64,000 bases of DNA from Flavobacteriaceae bacterium R38 (GTDB lineage: Bacteria > Bacteroidota > Bacteroidia > Flavobacteriales > Flavobacteriaceae), in the NCBI GenBank assembly GCA_009901575.1, contig WXYP01000004.1, forward strand, positions 434,001-498,000. Direction: 5' to 3'. The first letter of the stretch is position 1, and each line of letters opens with the position of its first letter. The translations under genes were made by a program, and so were the position numbers. The notes under the pieces are model-generated. The model had not been told where the DNA came from and made no database searches. It worked only from the letters and a program-made list of their open reading frames with translations. This document shows positions 50,429 to 59,634 of this stretch, in pieces.

Positions 50429-51007
50429 ATGGGAAGAACCAAACAATATAATAGGGAAGAAGTACTCGAAAAGGCTATGAATGCTTTTTGGAAGCACGGT
50501 TTTAAGAATACTACTTCAAGAATATTGGAAGATGAGATGGGGATTAATCAAAATACCATTTACTCAGAGTTCGGAAATAAAGAAAACCTCTTTTTAGAAA
50601 CCATGAGTTTCTATGAAGATCAATTGAAAACAGGGGTTTTGAAACCTGTCATTGAATCTGATGGCAATTTGGAAGATATCAGAACTTTTTTCAATGGTTT
50701 TGTTGATAGTGTTAAAAGTGCTCATAAAAAAAACGGATGCCTGTTAACCAATACCACGGTGGCATTCGGAAACTCGAATGATAAAGTAATACAGCGATTA
50801 AATTTATTTTATGATCGCCTATCAAAGTATTTTTCTCAACTTTTAGAAAAAGCACAGCTAAAAGGAAAATTAGATGAGGAGACAGATATTAAAAAACTGA
50901 CAACCTATTTAATTGGTTGTACTCAAGGGCTTAAAGTCATAGTCAAAATAATGGATAAAAAAGCATTATCAGATTACATAGATACAGTGATGAGGTCTTT
51001 AAAATAA
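50429..51007 (+). CDS. TetR/AcrR family transcriptional regulator
   Basis: A 192-aa protein. The N-terminal HTH (~8-55) has REEVLEKAMNAFWKHGFKNTT..., and INQNTIYSEFGNKENLFLE is the recognition motif. The C-terminal ligand domain has a conserved cysteine region (KNGCLLTNTTVAFG) and GCTQGLKVIVK, typical of the TetR C-terminal dimer and ligand core (AcuR/YfiR-like types). It is probably a repressor of itself and of the downstream isochorismatase-family gene, based on the shared operator. The -7 box ends 9 nt before the ATG, so the transcript may be nearly leaderless. The ligand is unknown. Confidence 0.9.
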   Translation: MGRTKQYNREEVLEKAMNAFWKHGFKNTTSRILEDEMGINQNTIYSEFGNKENLFLETMSFYEDQLKTGVLKPVIESDGNLEDIRTFFNGFVDSVKSAHKKNGCLLTNTTVAFGNSNDKVIQRLNLFYDRLSKYFSQLLEKAQLKGKLDEETDIKKLTTYLIGCTQGLKVIVKIMDKKALSDYIDTVMRSLK

Positions 51008-51023
51008 TTTTTTTGAAAAATAA

Positions 51024-51039
51024 CTAAGCAAACACTTAG
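51024..51039. promoter_or_regulatory. TetR operator candidate 2 (CTAAG-N6-CTTAG palindrome)
   Basis: CTAAGCAAACACTTAG is a 5-bp inverted repeat with a 6-bp centre, 31 nt upstream of the isochorismatase-family ATG. A diverged copy precedes the TetR gene. Confidence 0.55.
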
Positions 51040-51070
51040 AAATAATTATATAAATAAAAACGAAAAAGAA

Positions 51071-51676
51071 ATGAGTAACTCTAGAACAGCATTAGTGCTG
51101 ATTGAAACACAAAATGATTTCCTTTCTCCTGAAGGTAAACTAAATAGTTTGGTAAAAGATGTAGTAGACGGAAACAACTTTAAACAAAATGTAAATGAAG
51201 CTATTGCAGCTGCTCGTCAAGCTGGAATTCCTGTTTATTTTGTTCCGATTCAATTTTCAAAAAATCATGTAGAGGTAGGAAATTCTCCATATGGAATTCT
51301 GAAAGTAGTAAAAGATCATAATGCTTTTGAGAAAGGAACATGGGGAGCACAACTTTATGATGAGATTGATGTACAGGAAGAAGATATTATTGTAGAAGGA
51401 AAAAGTAGCATCAGTGCGTTTAGCGGAACCGATTTGGATCATATTTTAAGAAGTAATGGAGTTGATAAGGTGATCCTCGGTGGATTTTTATCTCATGTAT
51501 GTGTCAATGCAACGATGACAGATGCCTATGATAAAGGATATAAAGTAGTAACACTAACAGATGCAGTTGCTACCGCAGGAGAAGATGCACAAAAACAAGT
51601 TATAGATCATATTTATCCTATGTTTTCTACTCCTATGGATGTTAAAACTTTTATTGGTTCGATTACCCAAAACTAA
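51071..51676 (+). CDS. Isochorismatase-family cysteine hydrolase
   Basis: A 201-aa cytosolic alpha/beta hydrolase. It has ALVLIETQNDFLSPEG at the N-terminus, EGKSSISAFSGT with the lysine of the triad, and GGFLSHVCVNATMTDAYDKG with the catalytic cysteine. The position normally held by the catalytic Asp (DxQNDF) is Glu here (E12). This occurs in a known sub-branch of the family but may alter catalysis. The substrate is unknown (nicotinamidase, N-carbamoyl and isochorismate hydrolases are all relatives). It lies 63 nt after the TetR gene and is followed by a terminator. Confidence 0.9.
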   Translation: MSNSRTALVLIETQNDFLSPEGKLNSLVKDVVDGNNFKQNVNEAIAAARQAGIPVYFVPIQFSKNHVEVGNSPYGILKVVKDHNAFEKGTWGAQLYDEIDVQEEDIIVEGKSSISAFSGTDLDHILRSNGVDKVILGGFLSHVCVNATMTDAYDKGYKVVTLTDAVATAGEDAQKQVIDHIYPMFSTPMDVKTFIGSITQN

Positions 51677-51683
51677 TAATCCA

Positions 51684-51720
51684 AAACACATACTGTATCT
51701 AAAACAGTATGTGTTTTTGT
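51684..51720 (+). terminator. Rho-independent terminator after the isochorismatase-family gene
   Basis: AAACACATACTGT pairs perfectly with ACAGTATGTGTTT around a 7-nt loop and is followed by TTG/TT-rich sequence. It ends the TetR-isochorismatase unit. Confidence 0.8.
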
Positions 51721-51874
51721 TCTTCATTGGTTTTCTGTACTATACAATCGTTGATGCTAAATGTAGTAGAATTGTAATACACAGTAGATCTAAACAAATA
51801 GTATTTTAAAAGCAATACATTCAATCTGTTATAAATATTTAGTACCTTGACATTATAATAGAAATGTAATACAA

Positions 51875-54685
51875 ATGTTGTGGTATAAATCAGTTAGAGT
51901 TTTTTGTTTTTTAATGCTAATGTTGCTTCCTGTTAGTTTGGTTATTGGACAGGAATTTTCACCTTTAGAAGTATTTACAGCCAAAGATTATAATGCGGGT
52001 AATCAAAACTGGTCTATAGCTCAAGCCAATAATAAAACCATTTTTATAGCCAACAATAAGGGGCTGCTGGAATATAACGGAGCACGATGGAATTTGTATG
52101 CTACCCAGAATCAGGCAATCATTCGTTCTGTTGCAGTGATTGATGATAAAGTGTATACTGGTAGCTATATGGATTTTGGTTTCTGGGAACGAAACGCTTT
52201 TGGAAATCTTGAATATACATCTTTGAATGATGCTTTAGAAGAAGATTTCATACAAGATGAAGAGTTTTGGAATATTATTCCTATGGAAGAATGGATTTTA
52301 TTTCAATCTTTAGACCGGTTGTATATATTCAATACAAAGACTAATAGTTTTAGGATTTTAAATTCTGATTCCCGGATAACCAAGGTATATAATGTCAACG
52401 GAATTATTTATTTCCAACGTCTTACCGAAGGATTGTATAAGATTGAAAATGGAAGAGCCGTACTGGCTTCTAATGATCCTATTGTAACTGATAATGAAAT
52501 AATTAATGTGTTCGATGTTAATGGTAAGTTATTAGTACTCACAAAACAAAATGGTTTTTATTGGTTTGAAGGTAACTCCCTTGAAAGATGGAATACAGAT
52601 GCTCGTGAGCTTCTGTCTAAAGTAAGTGTTTACAGCGCGATTCAATTACGCAACGGGAACTTTATTTTAGGAACAATATCAGATGGAATTATTAAGATTA
52701 CCAAAGATGGGAAGCTTCTATTCTGGATGAATCAAGAAGACGGATTGTCTAATAATACTGTGCTAACCTTATTTGAAGATAATTCTGAAAATGTCTGGAT
52801 AGGACTGGATAATGGTGTTGATGTTTTAAACCTTAAATCTCCGTATAAAGTATATAATGATAGAAATGGAAAGTTAGGAACCATATATACTTCGGCTAAA
52901 ACAGAAAAGTATCTGTACCTGGGTACCAATCAAGGACTTTTTTACAGGTCAATAGATTCTGAAAAAGATTTTGAACTGGTTCCTGGTACTCAAGGCCAGG
53001 TATGGGTATTAAAAATGATTGACGATACATTATTATGCGGGCATGATAATGGAACATATCAGATTTTTGAAGAACAAGCGGTCAAAATTGCTTCAGAAAA
53101 TGGTACCTGGGATATTAAAACTATTGCACAAAACCCTAACATATTACTTCAGGGGAATTACAATGGGTTATCACTTTTAGAATTTAAAGATGGGCAATGG
53201 GGTTTTAAGCAAAAAGTAAAAGGGTTTGACATTTCATCCCGGTATTTTGAATTTTCCAAACCTAATGAACTACTTGTAAGTCATGAATATAGAGGTGTTT
53301 TTAAATTAAAACTTAATGATAATCTTCAGGAAGTAACTTCTTATACTCAAGATGAAGTACCAAAGAGTATTGGTTCCAGTTTATTTAAATATAATGACAA
53401 GGTTATGTATGCTACCAATGAAGGTATTTATAGTTATCAAGACAATACTTTTGCTAAAGATAGCTTGCTTCAAGACTATTTTAATGCAGAGAACTATGTT
53501 TCAGGTAAATTGATCTTCGATACTTCCAAAAAACGCCTTTGGGCATTTTATAATAATCAAATAGTGTATGTAGAGCCGGGAAATTTAACAGAAGAACTTC
53601 AGATAAATAACATAGATTTACCAGCAACCCTTAGAAAGAGCAACTCAGGTTTTGAAAACATTTTGTCGCTTAGCGATGATTCTTACCTTCTTGGAACTAC
53701 AGAAGGATATATCATCATAGATTTGCAAAAGTCAGAGTCAAAAGATTATGATGTACGTATAGATAAGGTGTCTTTTGGTGCTTTTAACCAAGATCAGACA
53801 AACTTAAAGTTTAATGATAATCCCAAATTAAAAAATCAAGAGAACAATCTGGAATTTTTATTTAGTGTCTCAGATTATAACAGTTTGACACCTTCCTTTT
53901 ATCAATATAAGTTAAAAGGTATTTCAAAAAACTGGAGTCCGTGGTCAGAAGACACTAGTGTTTTGTTTGAGAATTTGCCTTATGGTGATTATACTTTTGA
54001 GGTCAGGGCTAAAGTTGGAGATTCTGTTACAGATAATATAGCTTCATACACTTTTTCAATAGAAAAACCCTGGCATTTAAAACCTCTGGCAATTGTAGGG
54101 TATGTATTATTTTTTATCATGATTATAGGTCTTATTTTATTTCTTAATACCAGGTACTATAAAAAACAACAAGCAGTATTGTTAACCAAAAAAGAACGGG
54201 AATTAGAATATAAAGAAATAGAAAACCAACGCCAGCAGGTTGAGTTTAAGAATCAAAACCTACAACAAGATATAGAAAACAAGAACAGAGAACTAGGGAT
54301 GGCTACTATGAATTTAGTGAAGCGAAATGAGTTGTTGAATGATATTAAAACAGAATTATCAAAAACTAAAACTGAAAAAGATATCAAAAATGTAATTAAA
54401 CTCATTGATAAAAACCTCAATGATTCTAAAGACTGGAAACTATTTGAAGAAGCATTTAATAACGTTGATAAAGATTTTTTAAAGCGAATAAAGAAAATTC
54501 ATCCATCCTTAACTCCTAACGATTTGAAACTTTGTGCCTATTTAAGATTGAATTTATCGTCTAAAGAAGTAGCTCCTCTACTCAACATATCGCATCGAAG
54601 TGTTGAGGTAAAACGATATCGTTTGCGTAAAAAGATGAATTTATCGCACGAATCCAGCTTAACAAATTATATTTTGGAAATTTAA
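51875..54685 (+). CDS. Propeller/Y_Y_Y sensor with LuxR-like HTH, regulator of the glucan locus
   Basis: A 936-aa protein with signal peptide (~1-25). Periplasmic seven-bladed propeller repeats span ~30-630 (e.g. GNQNWSIAQANNKTIFIANNKG, NVWIGLDNGVDVLNL). A triple-tyrosine Y_Y_Y domain lies at ~640-735 (FYQYKLKG, YGDYTFEVRA), then a transmembrane helix (~745-768) and a long coiled coil (~770-840). A cytoplasmic LuxR-like HTH follows (~870-936: HPSLTPNDLKLCAYLRLNLSSKEVA... HRSVEVKRYRLRKKM). It has no kinase or receiver, so signalling runs directly from sensor to HTH. It lies immediately before the glycosidase cluster and is its probable regulator. Confidence 0.9.
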   Translation: MLWYKSVRVFCFLMLMLLPVSLVIGQEFSPLEVFTAKDYNAGNQNWSIAQANNKTIFIANNKGLLEYNGARWNLYATQNQAIIRSVAVIDDKVYTGSYMDFGFWERNAFGNLEYTSLNDALEEDFIQDEEFWNIIPMEEWILFQSLDRLYIFNTKTNSFRILNSDSRITKVYNVNGIIYFQRLTEGLYKIENGRAVLASNDPIVTDNEIINVFDVNGKLLVLTKQNGFYWFEGNSLERWNTDARELLSKVSVYSAIQLRNGNFILGTISDGIIKITKDGKLLFWMNQEDGLSNNTVLTLFEDNSENVWIGLDNGVDVLNLKSPYKVYNDRNGKLGTIYTSAKTEKYLYLGTNQGLFYRSIDSEKDFELVPGTQGQVWVLKMIDDTLLCGHDNGTYQIFEEQAVKIASENGTWDIKTIAQNPNILLQGNYNGLSLLEFKDGQWGFKQKVKGFDISSRYFEFSKPNELLVSHEYRGVFKLKLNDNLQEVTSYTQDEVPKSIGSSLFKYNDKVMYATNEGIYSYQDNTFAKDSLLQDYFNAENYVSGKLIFDTSKKRLWAFYNNQIVYVEPGNLTEELQINNIDLPATLRKSNSGFENILSLSDDSYLLGTTEGYIIIDLQKSESKDYDVRIDKVSFGAFNQDQTNLKFNDNPKLKNQENNLEFLFSVSDYNSLTPSFYQYKLKGISKNWSPWSEDTSVLFENLPYGDYTFEVRAKVGDSVTDNIASYTFSIEKPWHLKPLAIVGYVLFFIMIIGLILFLNTRYYKKQQAVLLTKKERELEYKEIENQRQQVEFKNQNLQQDIENKNRELGMATMNLVKRNELLNDIKTELSKTKTEKDIKNVIKLIDKNLNDSKDWKLFEEAFNNVDKDFLKRIKKIHPSLTPNDLKLCAYLRLNLSSKEVAPLLNISHRSVEVKRYRLRKKMNLSHESSLTNYILEI

Positions 54686-54998
54686 GACAACAACATTTCA
54701 CTTTTTCAACACAACATTACCTATACAAAATTGTTTTTTTATGCTTTTTTATTGACCTCAGATCACCTTTACATCCTTTCTTTTCCTTGTTATTAGGCTT
54801 GCTTTTAACAATTTCTCAATTTTAACATCTTTTTTTTGAGATGTATGTTTTTTATTGAGGTGTTTTTTAACGTATCCGCATTAATTAACGCTATTTTTAC
54901 ATTAATCTTAAATTTCGAGAGCACCATCCTTACTATAAAGAAACTGAGAATTTACACATGACTGATCAGTTGGTGTTGTATAATTAAAAATATAAGGA
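54686..54998. other. Intergenic region upstream of the glucan operon
   Basis: About 313 nt, AT-rich. A weak hairpin with T-rich tail (ACATCT/AGATGT, 54825-54844, then ATGTTTTTT) may terminate the regulator transcript. A box TAAATTTC near 54908 is one base off the -7 consensus and would leave a leader of about 80 nt. No ORF is seen. Confidence 0.4.
54825..54853 (+). terminator. Weak terminator-like hairpin after the regulator gene
   Basis: ACATCT (54825-54830), an 8-nt T-rich loop, and AGATGT (54839-54844) form a short stem followed by ATGTTTTTT. The stem is only 6 bp, so it is uncertain. Confidence 0.4.
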
Positions 54999-57900
54999 AT
55001 GAAGAAAATTAGCATTGGGATTTTAGCGATCCTTTATTCAACTATCATTTTTTCGCAAGCTCAAAGTGTATCTATTAAAGAAGATAACACAGGGAAACAG
55101 CTTATGGTAGATGGTAAAAGTTTTATCATTAATGGTATGAATTGGGATTATGTTCCCATTGGAACTAATTACTCTTATAATTTTTGGGGACAATCAGATA
55201 GTTTTATTAAGACTGCACTTGATACAGAAATGGGGCTTCTTAAGAATATGGGAGTAAATGTAATTAGGGTGTATACAGGAATACAACCAAAATGGGTACA
55301 ATACATCTATGAAAATTACGGTATCTACACCATGCTGAATCATTCTTTTGGACGCTACGGTTTAACAATAAATGGAGCCTGGGTTCCAAATACCGAATAT
55401 TCAGATCCTGCAACCAGAGAATTTTTACTACAGGAAGTTGTTAAGATGACTCAGGAATTTAAGGATACTCCGGGACTATTATTATTCATGTTAGGAAATG
55501 AAAATAATTACGGATTATCATGGGGAGGTGCAGAAACAGAAGATATTCCTATAGAAGACAATCCTCAAATCAGGGCACGTGCAACAGCAATGTATAAACT
55601 GATGAATGAGGCCATATTAAAGATGAAAGAAATAGACAGTAATCACCCGTTGGCTATATGTAATGGAGATTTATTGTATCTGGACTTAGTAGCAGAGCAC
55701 TGTAAAGATATTGATATATATGCCACGAACATGTATCGTGGTCAATCTTTTGGAGATGCTTTTGATAGAGTTAAAAACGAGTTGAATAAACCTATCATGT
55801 TTGCTGAGTTTGGTTCAGATGCTTTTAATGCACTTACCAATAGAGAAGATCAAAAAATGCAGGCTTTCTACATGGTAGAAAACTGGAAAGAAATATATGC
55901 AAATGCTGCCGGACTTGGAAAAGCGGGAAACTCTATTGGTGGTTTTACATTCCAATGGGCAGATGGATGGTGGAAAAAAGGACAAACCAAAGATTTAGAC
56001 ATTCACAACACAGAAGCTAGTTGGTTAAGCGGCGGATATACTTTAGATACCGAAAATGGATCTAATAATATGAATGAAGAGTGGTTTGGAGTTTGCGCAA
56101 AAGGAAGAACAGATGCAAGAGGTTTTTATGAATTATACCCAAGAGCTTCGTATTATGCTTTAAAGCAAGCGCACCAATTAAATCCGTATGCAGAAGGTGT
56201 AGATCAGACTTTTGTTCAGAATTATTTTAAGAACATCAGTTTGGTAGATGCAGTTCTTCGTGCAAGAGGCGATAAAGCTGCTCTTGGAGGAGGAGATTCA
56301 GAAAAACTTAGAATTAGCAGGCTATCTGCTCAATTTACAACGTTTAATACAGGGGGGAGCTTAATCACCACACCAGACAGTCCGGATCCTGAAAATCCTA
56401 ATCAGTTTCCTGATCAATTAGGGTTTGACCGTTTGGAATCTTATTTTATTGGAGTAGAAGGAAGGCCTGCACCTAATATGCGTGCTAATGTTGAGTTGAA
56501 TATTACTGGTAATGTTGCTCGAAATCCTATAGATGAAATTTTCTATGAGAACAGAGCGCGACCTATTACTGTTCAAGGGCAAGATGGAGAAGATATTATT
56601 ATAAATGATAACAACAGGGTTGCAGTATACAGGGCAGAATTTGAATGGAATGCAAAAGACTTTGATTTACGCGGCTTCTTTAGAACGGGTCATTATCATT
56701 GGGGATATGAAGGAGATTTCTTTGGGTTATATCCTGAAGCGAATTATGGTCCTAATCTGGATATTTACAATGGTGAAATATCTGGAGTAGAAATTGATGG
56801 GAAAAGAGCTTTAAAAGGATTAAAAGCAGCAATCGGACCACAAATCTGGTGGGGAGCAAATCCGGCGGCAATATTTAAGTACCGTAAAAACTACAAAGGT
56901 TTTGACATTACTGGTATTTACCACAGAGATTTTGAAACAGATATCATATTAGATGAAAACGGTACTCGTGTTTTAGACCAAAACCAGGTATTAAGTGGTA
57001 TAATACCTCCATTCCCAACAGAAAGAGCTACGCTGGTAGTAGAAAAAGACTTTGGCAAATTTGGATTTGCAGTAGGAGGAATTTGGGCAGGAAATCCGCT
57101 TAACGGATTATCATTTCAAGATGTTAGAGGTACTCCCGGAAATTATGTGGTTTTTGAAGATAGGATTCAGTCTAGTGATAATTGGGGTGGAAAGGTTAAA
57201 GCAACTTATGAAGGAGGAAGATTTAATTGGTATGGTCAGGCTGCCTATATGGGATTAGTTGCCAATGGTGGAGCAGATCAAACACAAACATTTACAGGAT
57301 GGAAATTGAAAGATACGGGAAGTGGTAACCAGGTAAATGTATTATCCGGATTTACGTATTCTACCGGGAATTTCCAAATAGCACCAAACTTTTTATATCA
57401 AAAACCTTTGGTAGATGCAATTCCAAATGATGTTCAGGGACCCGGACGCTTAAGAAATGTGATCGATGATCCGTTTGCCGTACGTGCAAATCGTGAGACT
57501 ACAGCCGGAGAGATATTATTTACCTATGATCCAACACCAGGAACATGGATGTATGAGTGGGATAACGATAGGGCAGAAGATGCTAAATTTGCAATGAATT
57601 TAGGCTTTGTATACAGACACTTACCCACTACTCAAGATGCACATATTGGTTTCTTAGCCAACAGGCAGTTTTTTGCATTCCCAAATTCTGCACCTGCCGA
57701 AGACCTTTGGGAAATAAACTCTAGAATAGTATCAAAACTTACTCCGGATTTTGGAATTATCGGTAATTTCTATTATGGAAACGGACAAGGGAACGGAGAT
57801 AGTGACCGATTAATCAGACGTTTTGGAGCTAATATCAAAGCGATCTATAAAAAAATAAAATTCGATTCGCATGTTAAAGTAAATGATTGGGGACCATTTG

Positions 57901-58172
57901 ATTTTCATAGAGATTTTAACTTGACATTTCCGCTACAACTTATGTTGGATGTTTCTACCAATTTAGGAAAACCAGATTGGTTCATTTTGCCAAGTACAAG
58001 AATTGGTATCAGAGGAACATGGAGATCACTTGATGAGTTTTCTCCAAGATTTTCTCCTACAGCGATTCCCCCCGGAACATTCCCTCCAATAGCACCCATA
58101 AGCCCTGTAGGCTTTGATAATGGTCAGGAATGGGAAATAAGAACGTATGTACATATTAATATTGGAAAATAA
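54999..58172 (+). CDS. Clan GH-A glycosidase fused to a C-terminal outer-membrane barrel-like domain
   Basis: A 1057-aa protein with signal peptide (ends FSQAQ, ~22). Residues ~25-400 form a TIM-barrel glycosidase like the GH2 catalytic domain, with MLGNENNYG (acid/base E168) and IMFAEFGSDAF (nucleophile E270). From ~430 to the end the sequence is beta-rich with aromatic, porin-like strands (SYFIGVEGRPAPNMRANVELNI, DFDLRGFFRTGHYHWGYEGDFF, AIGPQIWW), consistent with an outer-membrane barrel. I do not know a named family with this architecture. It would present a hydrolase or transglycosylase at the outer membrane. It is followed 6 nt later by a CBM lipoprotein, and a GH16 gene confirms beta-glucan context. 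Confidence 0.8.
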   Translation: MKKISIGILAILYSTIIFSQAQSVSIKEDNTGKQLMVDGKSFIINGMNWDYVPIGTNYSYNFWGQSDSFIKTALDTEMGLLKNMGVNVIRVYTGIQPKWVQYIYENYGIYTMLNHSFGRYGLTINGAWVPNTEYSDPATREFLLQEVVKMTQEFKDTPGLLLFMLGNENNYGLSWGGAETEDIPIEDNPQIRARATAMYKLMNEAILKMKEIDSNHPLAICNGDLLYLDLVAEHCKDIDIYATNMYRGQSFGDAFDRVKNELNKPIMFAEFGSDAFNALTNREDQKMQAFYMVENWKEIYANAAGLGKAGNSIGGFTFQWADGWWKKGQTKDLDIHNTEASWLSGGYTLDTENGSNNMNEEWFGVCAKGRTDARGFYELYPRASYYALKQAHQLNPYAEGVDQTFVQNYFKNISLVDAVLRARGDKAALGGGDSEKLRISRLSAQFTTFNTGGSLITTPDSPDPENPNQFPDQLGFDRLESYFIGVEGRPAPNMRANVELNITGNVARNPIDEIFYENRARPITVQGQDGEDIIINDNNRVAVYRAEFEWNAKDFDLRGFFRTGHYHWGYEGDFFGLYPEANYGPNLDIYNGEISGVEIDGKRALKGLKAAIGPQIWWGANPAAIFKYRKNYKGFDITGIYHRDFETDIILDENGTRVLDQNQVLSGIIPPFPTERATLVVEKDFGKFGFAVGGIWAGNPLNGLSFQDVRGTPGNYVVFEDRIQSSDNWGGKVKATYEGGRFNWYGQAAYMGLVANGGADQTQTFTGWKLKDTGSGNQVNVLSGFTYSTGNFQIAPNFLYQKPLVDAIPNDVQGPGRLRNVIDDPFAVRANRETTAGEILFTYDPTPGTWMYEWDNDRAEDAKFAMNLGFVYRHLPTTQDAHIGFLANRQFFAFPNSAPAEDLWEINSRIVSKLTPDFGIIGNFYYGNGQGNGDSDRLIRRFGANIKAIYKKIKFDSHVKVNDWGPFDFHRDFNLTFPLQLMLDVSTNLGKPDWFILPSTRIGIRGTWRSLDEFSPRFSPTAIPPGTFPPIAPISPVGFDNGQEWEIRTYVHINIGK

Positions 58173-58178
58173 GATATC

Positions 58179-59588
58179 ATGGAAAATAAAGTATATAAGA
58201 TTTCAAAATTAATAGCTTTACTAAGCCTGGGGCTTACAGTTTTTCTGGCTAGTTGTGAAAGAGAGTTTTCAGATGATGTGGAATTTGCTACGTTTCCGCC
58301 AAATGGCGATGTTTTTATAGATAATTTTTCTCCGGGGTTGGATTTCTTTCCCTTTGTAGGTGATGGAGCCGATCCTCAAGCTTTTAGTGTTGTAAATGAC
58401 ATGGTGTTTTCTGGAACGTCAGCAATGCGTTTTGATGTTCCTAATTTTGGTGATGGCTTTGTCGGGGCTGCATTTAATACCACTGCAAATAGAGATCTGT
58501 CAGAATTTGATGCATTGACCTTTTATGCCAAAGCTTCTCAAGGCGCAACTATTAATGAAATAGGTTTTGGTGTTAATGCCGCTAACGGGAATCGATTCCA
58601 AGCTGCTGTAAGTGGGCTTGAAATAAGTACACGATGGGAAAAATATGTTATCCCTATTCCTGATGCCTCTAGATTAATCGATGAAACAGGGTTATTATTC
58701 TTATCTGAAGGCGCCTCTTTTGAAGGAGATGAAGGTGGGTATATATTTTGGTTAGATGAAGTTCGCTTTGAAACCCTTGGAACTATTGGACAACCCAGGC
58801 CAGCAATATTTTCAGGTCAGGATTTAACAGAACAAGCATTTACAGGGTCAACGCTTAATGTTACTGGGTTAACATTTACGGCAAATCTTGAATCCGGAGA
58901 AAATCAAACTGTTATTGCTGCACCTTCTTATTTCAATTTTGAATCTTCAAATACAGATGTTGCCATTGTAAACGAATTGGGAGAAATTTCTGTGATAGGA
59001 GCAGGAACTACGCAAATTACAGCAATTTTAAATGGAGTATTAGCAGAGGGGTCACTTGAAATAACCTCCACAGGTGGGTTACCATTTGCTCCAACACCCA
59101 CAGTACCCGAAGCTAATGTAAGATCTATATTTAGTGACGCTTACACAAATGCAACAGCAAGTAATTTTACACCAAATTTTGGAGGCTCAACTACTGAGAC
59201 TTCAATAGTGTCTAATAACGGAGATAATATATTAACCTATACAAATAACAATTTTACAGGAATAATTTTCGAAAACACTGTAGATGCTTCCTCTTTAGGT
59301 TTTTTACATGTTGATGTTTTTGTACAGGACGGAACATCATCTGTAGATATTCAAATTAGAGACATAGGACCTGATCAGACATTGGAAACCGATGTTAATA
59401 CAGGCCTCCCTATTGGAGATGATGCAGATTTTAGATTTACATTAAACGGATTAACTCAAGGGCAATGGACTTCTTTTGATATTCCTCTGTCGGGAGATCT
59501 AGTTAATCAAAGAGATAATCTTGGTGCTTTAATCCTTGTTGGTGGACCTAATTTTATCTTAGATAATATTTACTTCTTTACGAATTAA
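58179..59588 (+). CDS. Surface lipoprotein with two CBM-like modules and an Ig-like domain
   Basis: A 469-aa lipoprotein (signal MENKVYKISKLIALLSLGLT..., lipid Cys in LASCE, ~26). Residues ~45-205 resemble a carbohydrate-binding jelly roll (FSGTSAMRFDVPNFGDGFVGAAFN..., GGYIFWLDEVRFE, as in CBM11-like modules). A BIG2-like Ig domain follows (~215-300: SSNTDVAIVNELGEISVIGAGTTQITAIL), then a second jelly roll (~320-469) ending in FILDNIYFFTN. It has no catalytic motif, so I call it a glycan-binding surface lipoprotein. It is the second gene of the glucan operon and starts 6 nt after the glycosidase-barrel gene. Confidence 0.78.
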   Translation: MENKVYKISKLIALLSLGLTVFLASCEREFSDDVEFATFPPNGDVFIDNFSPGLDFFPFVGDGADPQAFSVVNDMVFSGTSAMRFDVPNFGDGFVGAAFNTTANRDLSEFDALTFYAKASQGATINEIGFGVNAANGNRFQAAVSGLEISTRWEKYVIPIPDASRLIDETGLLFLSEGASFEGDEGGYIFWLDEVRFETLGTIGQPRPAIFSGQDLTEQAFTGSTLNVTGLTFTANLESGENQTVIAAPSYFNFESSNTDVAIVNELGEISVIGAGTTQITAILNGVLAEGSLEITSTGGLPFAPTPTVPEANVRSIFSDAYTNATASNFTPNFGGSTTETSIVSNNGDNILTYTNNNFTGIIFENTVDASSLGFLHVDVFVQDGTSSVDIQIRDIGPDQTLETDVNTGLPIGDDADFRFTLNGLTQGQWTSFDIPLSGDLVNQRDNLGALILVGGPNFILDNIYFFTN

Positions 59589-59634
59589 AAAAGTATAAAT
59601 GGTGTACTATGAAAAATGAGAAAAACTTAAAAAA

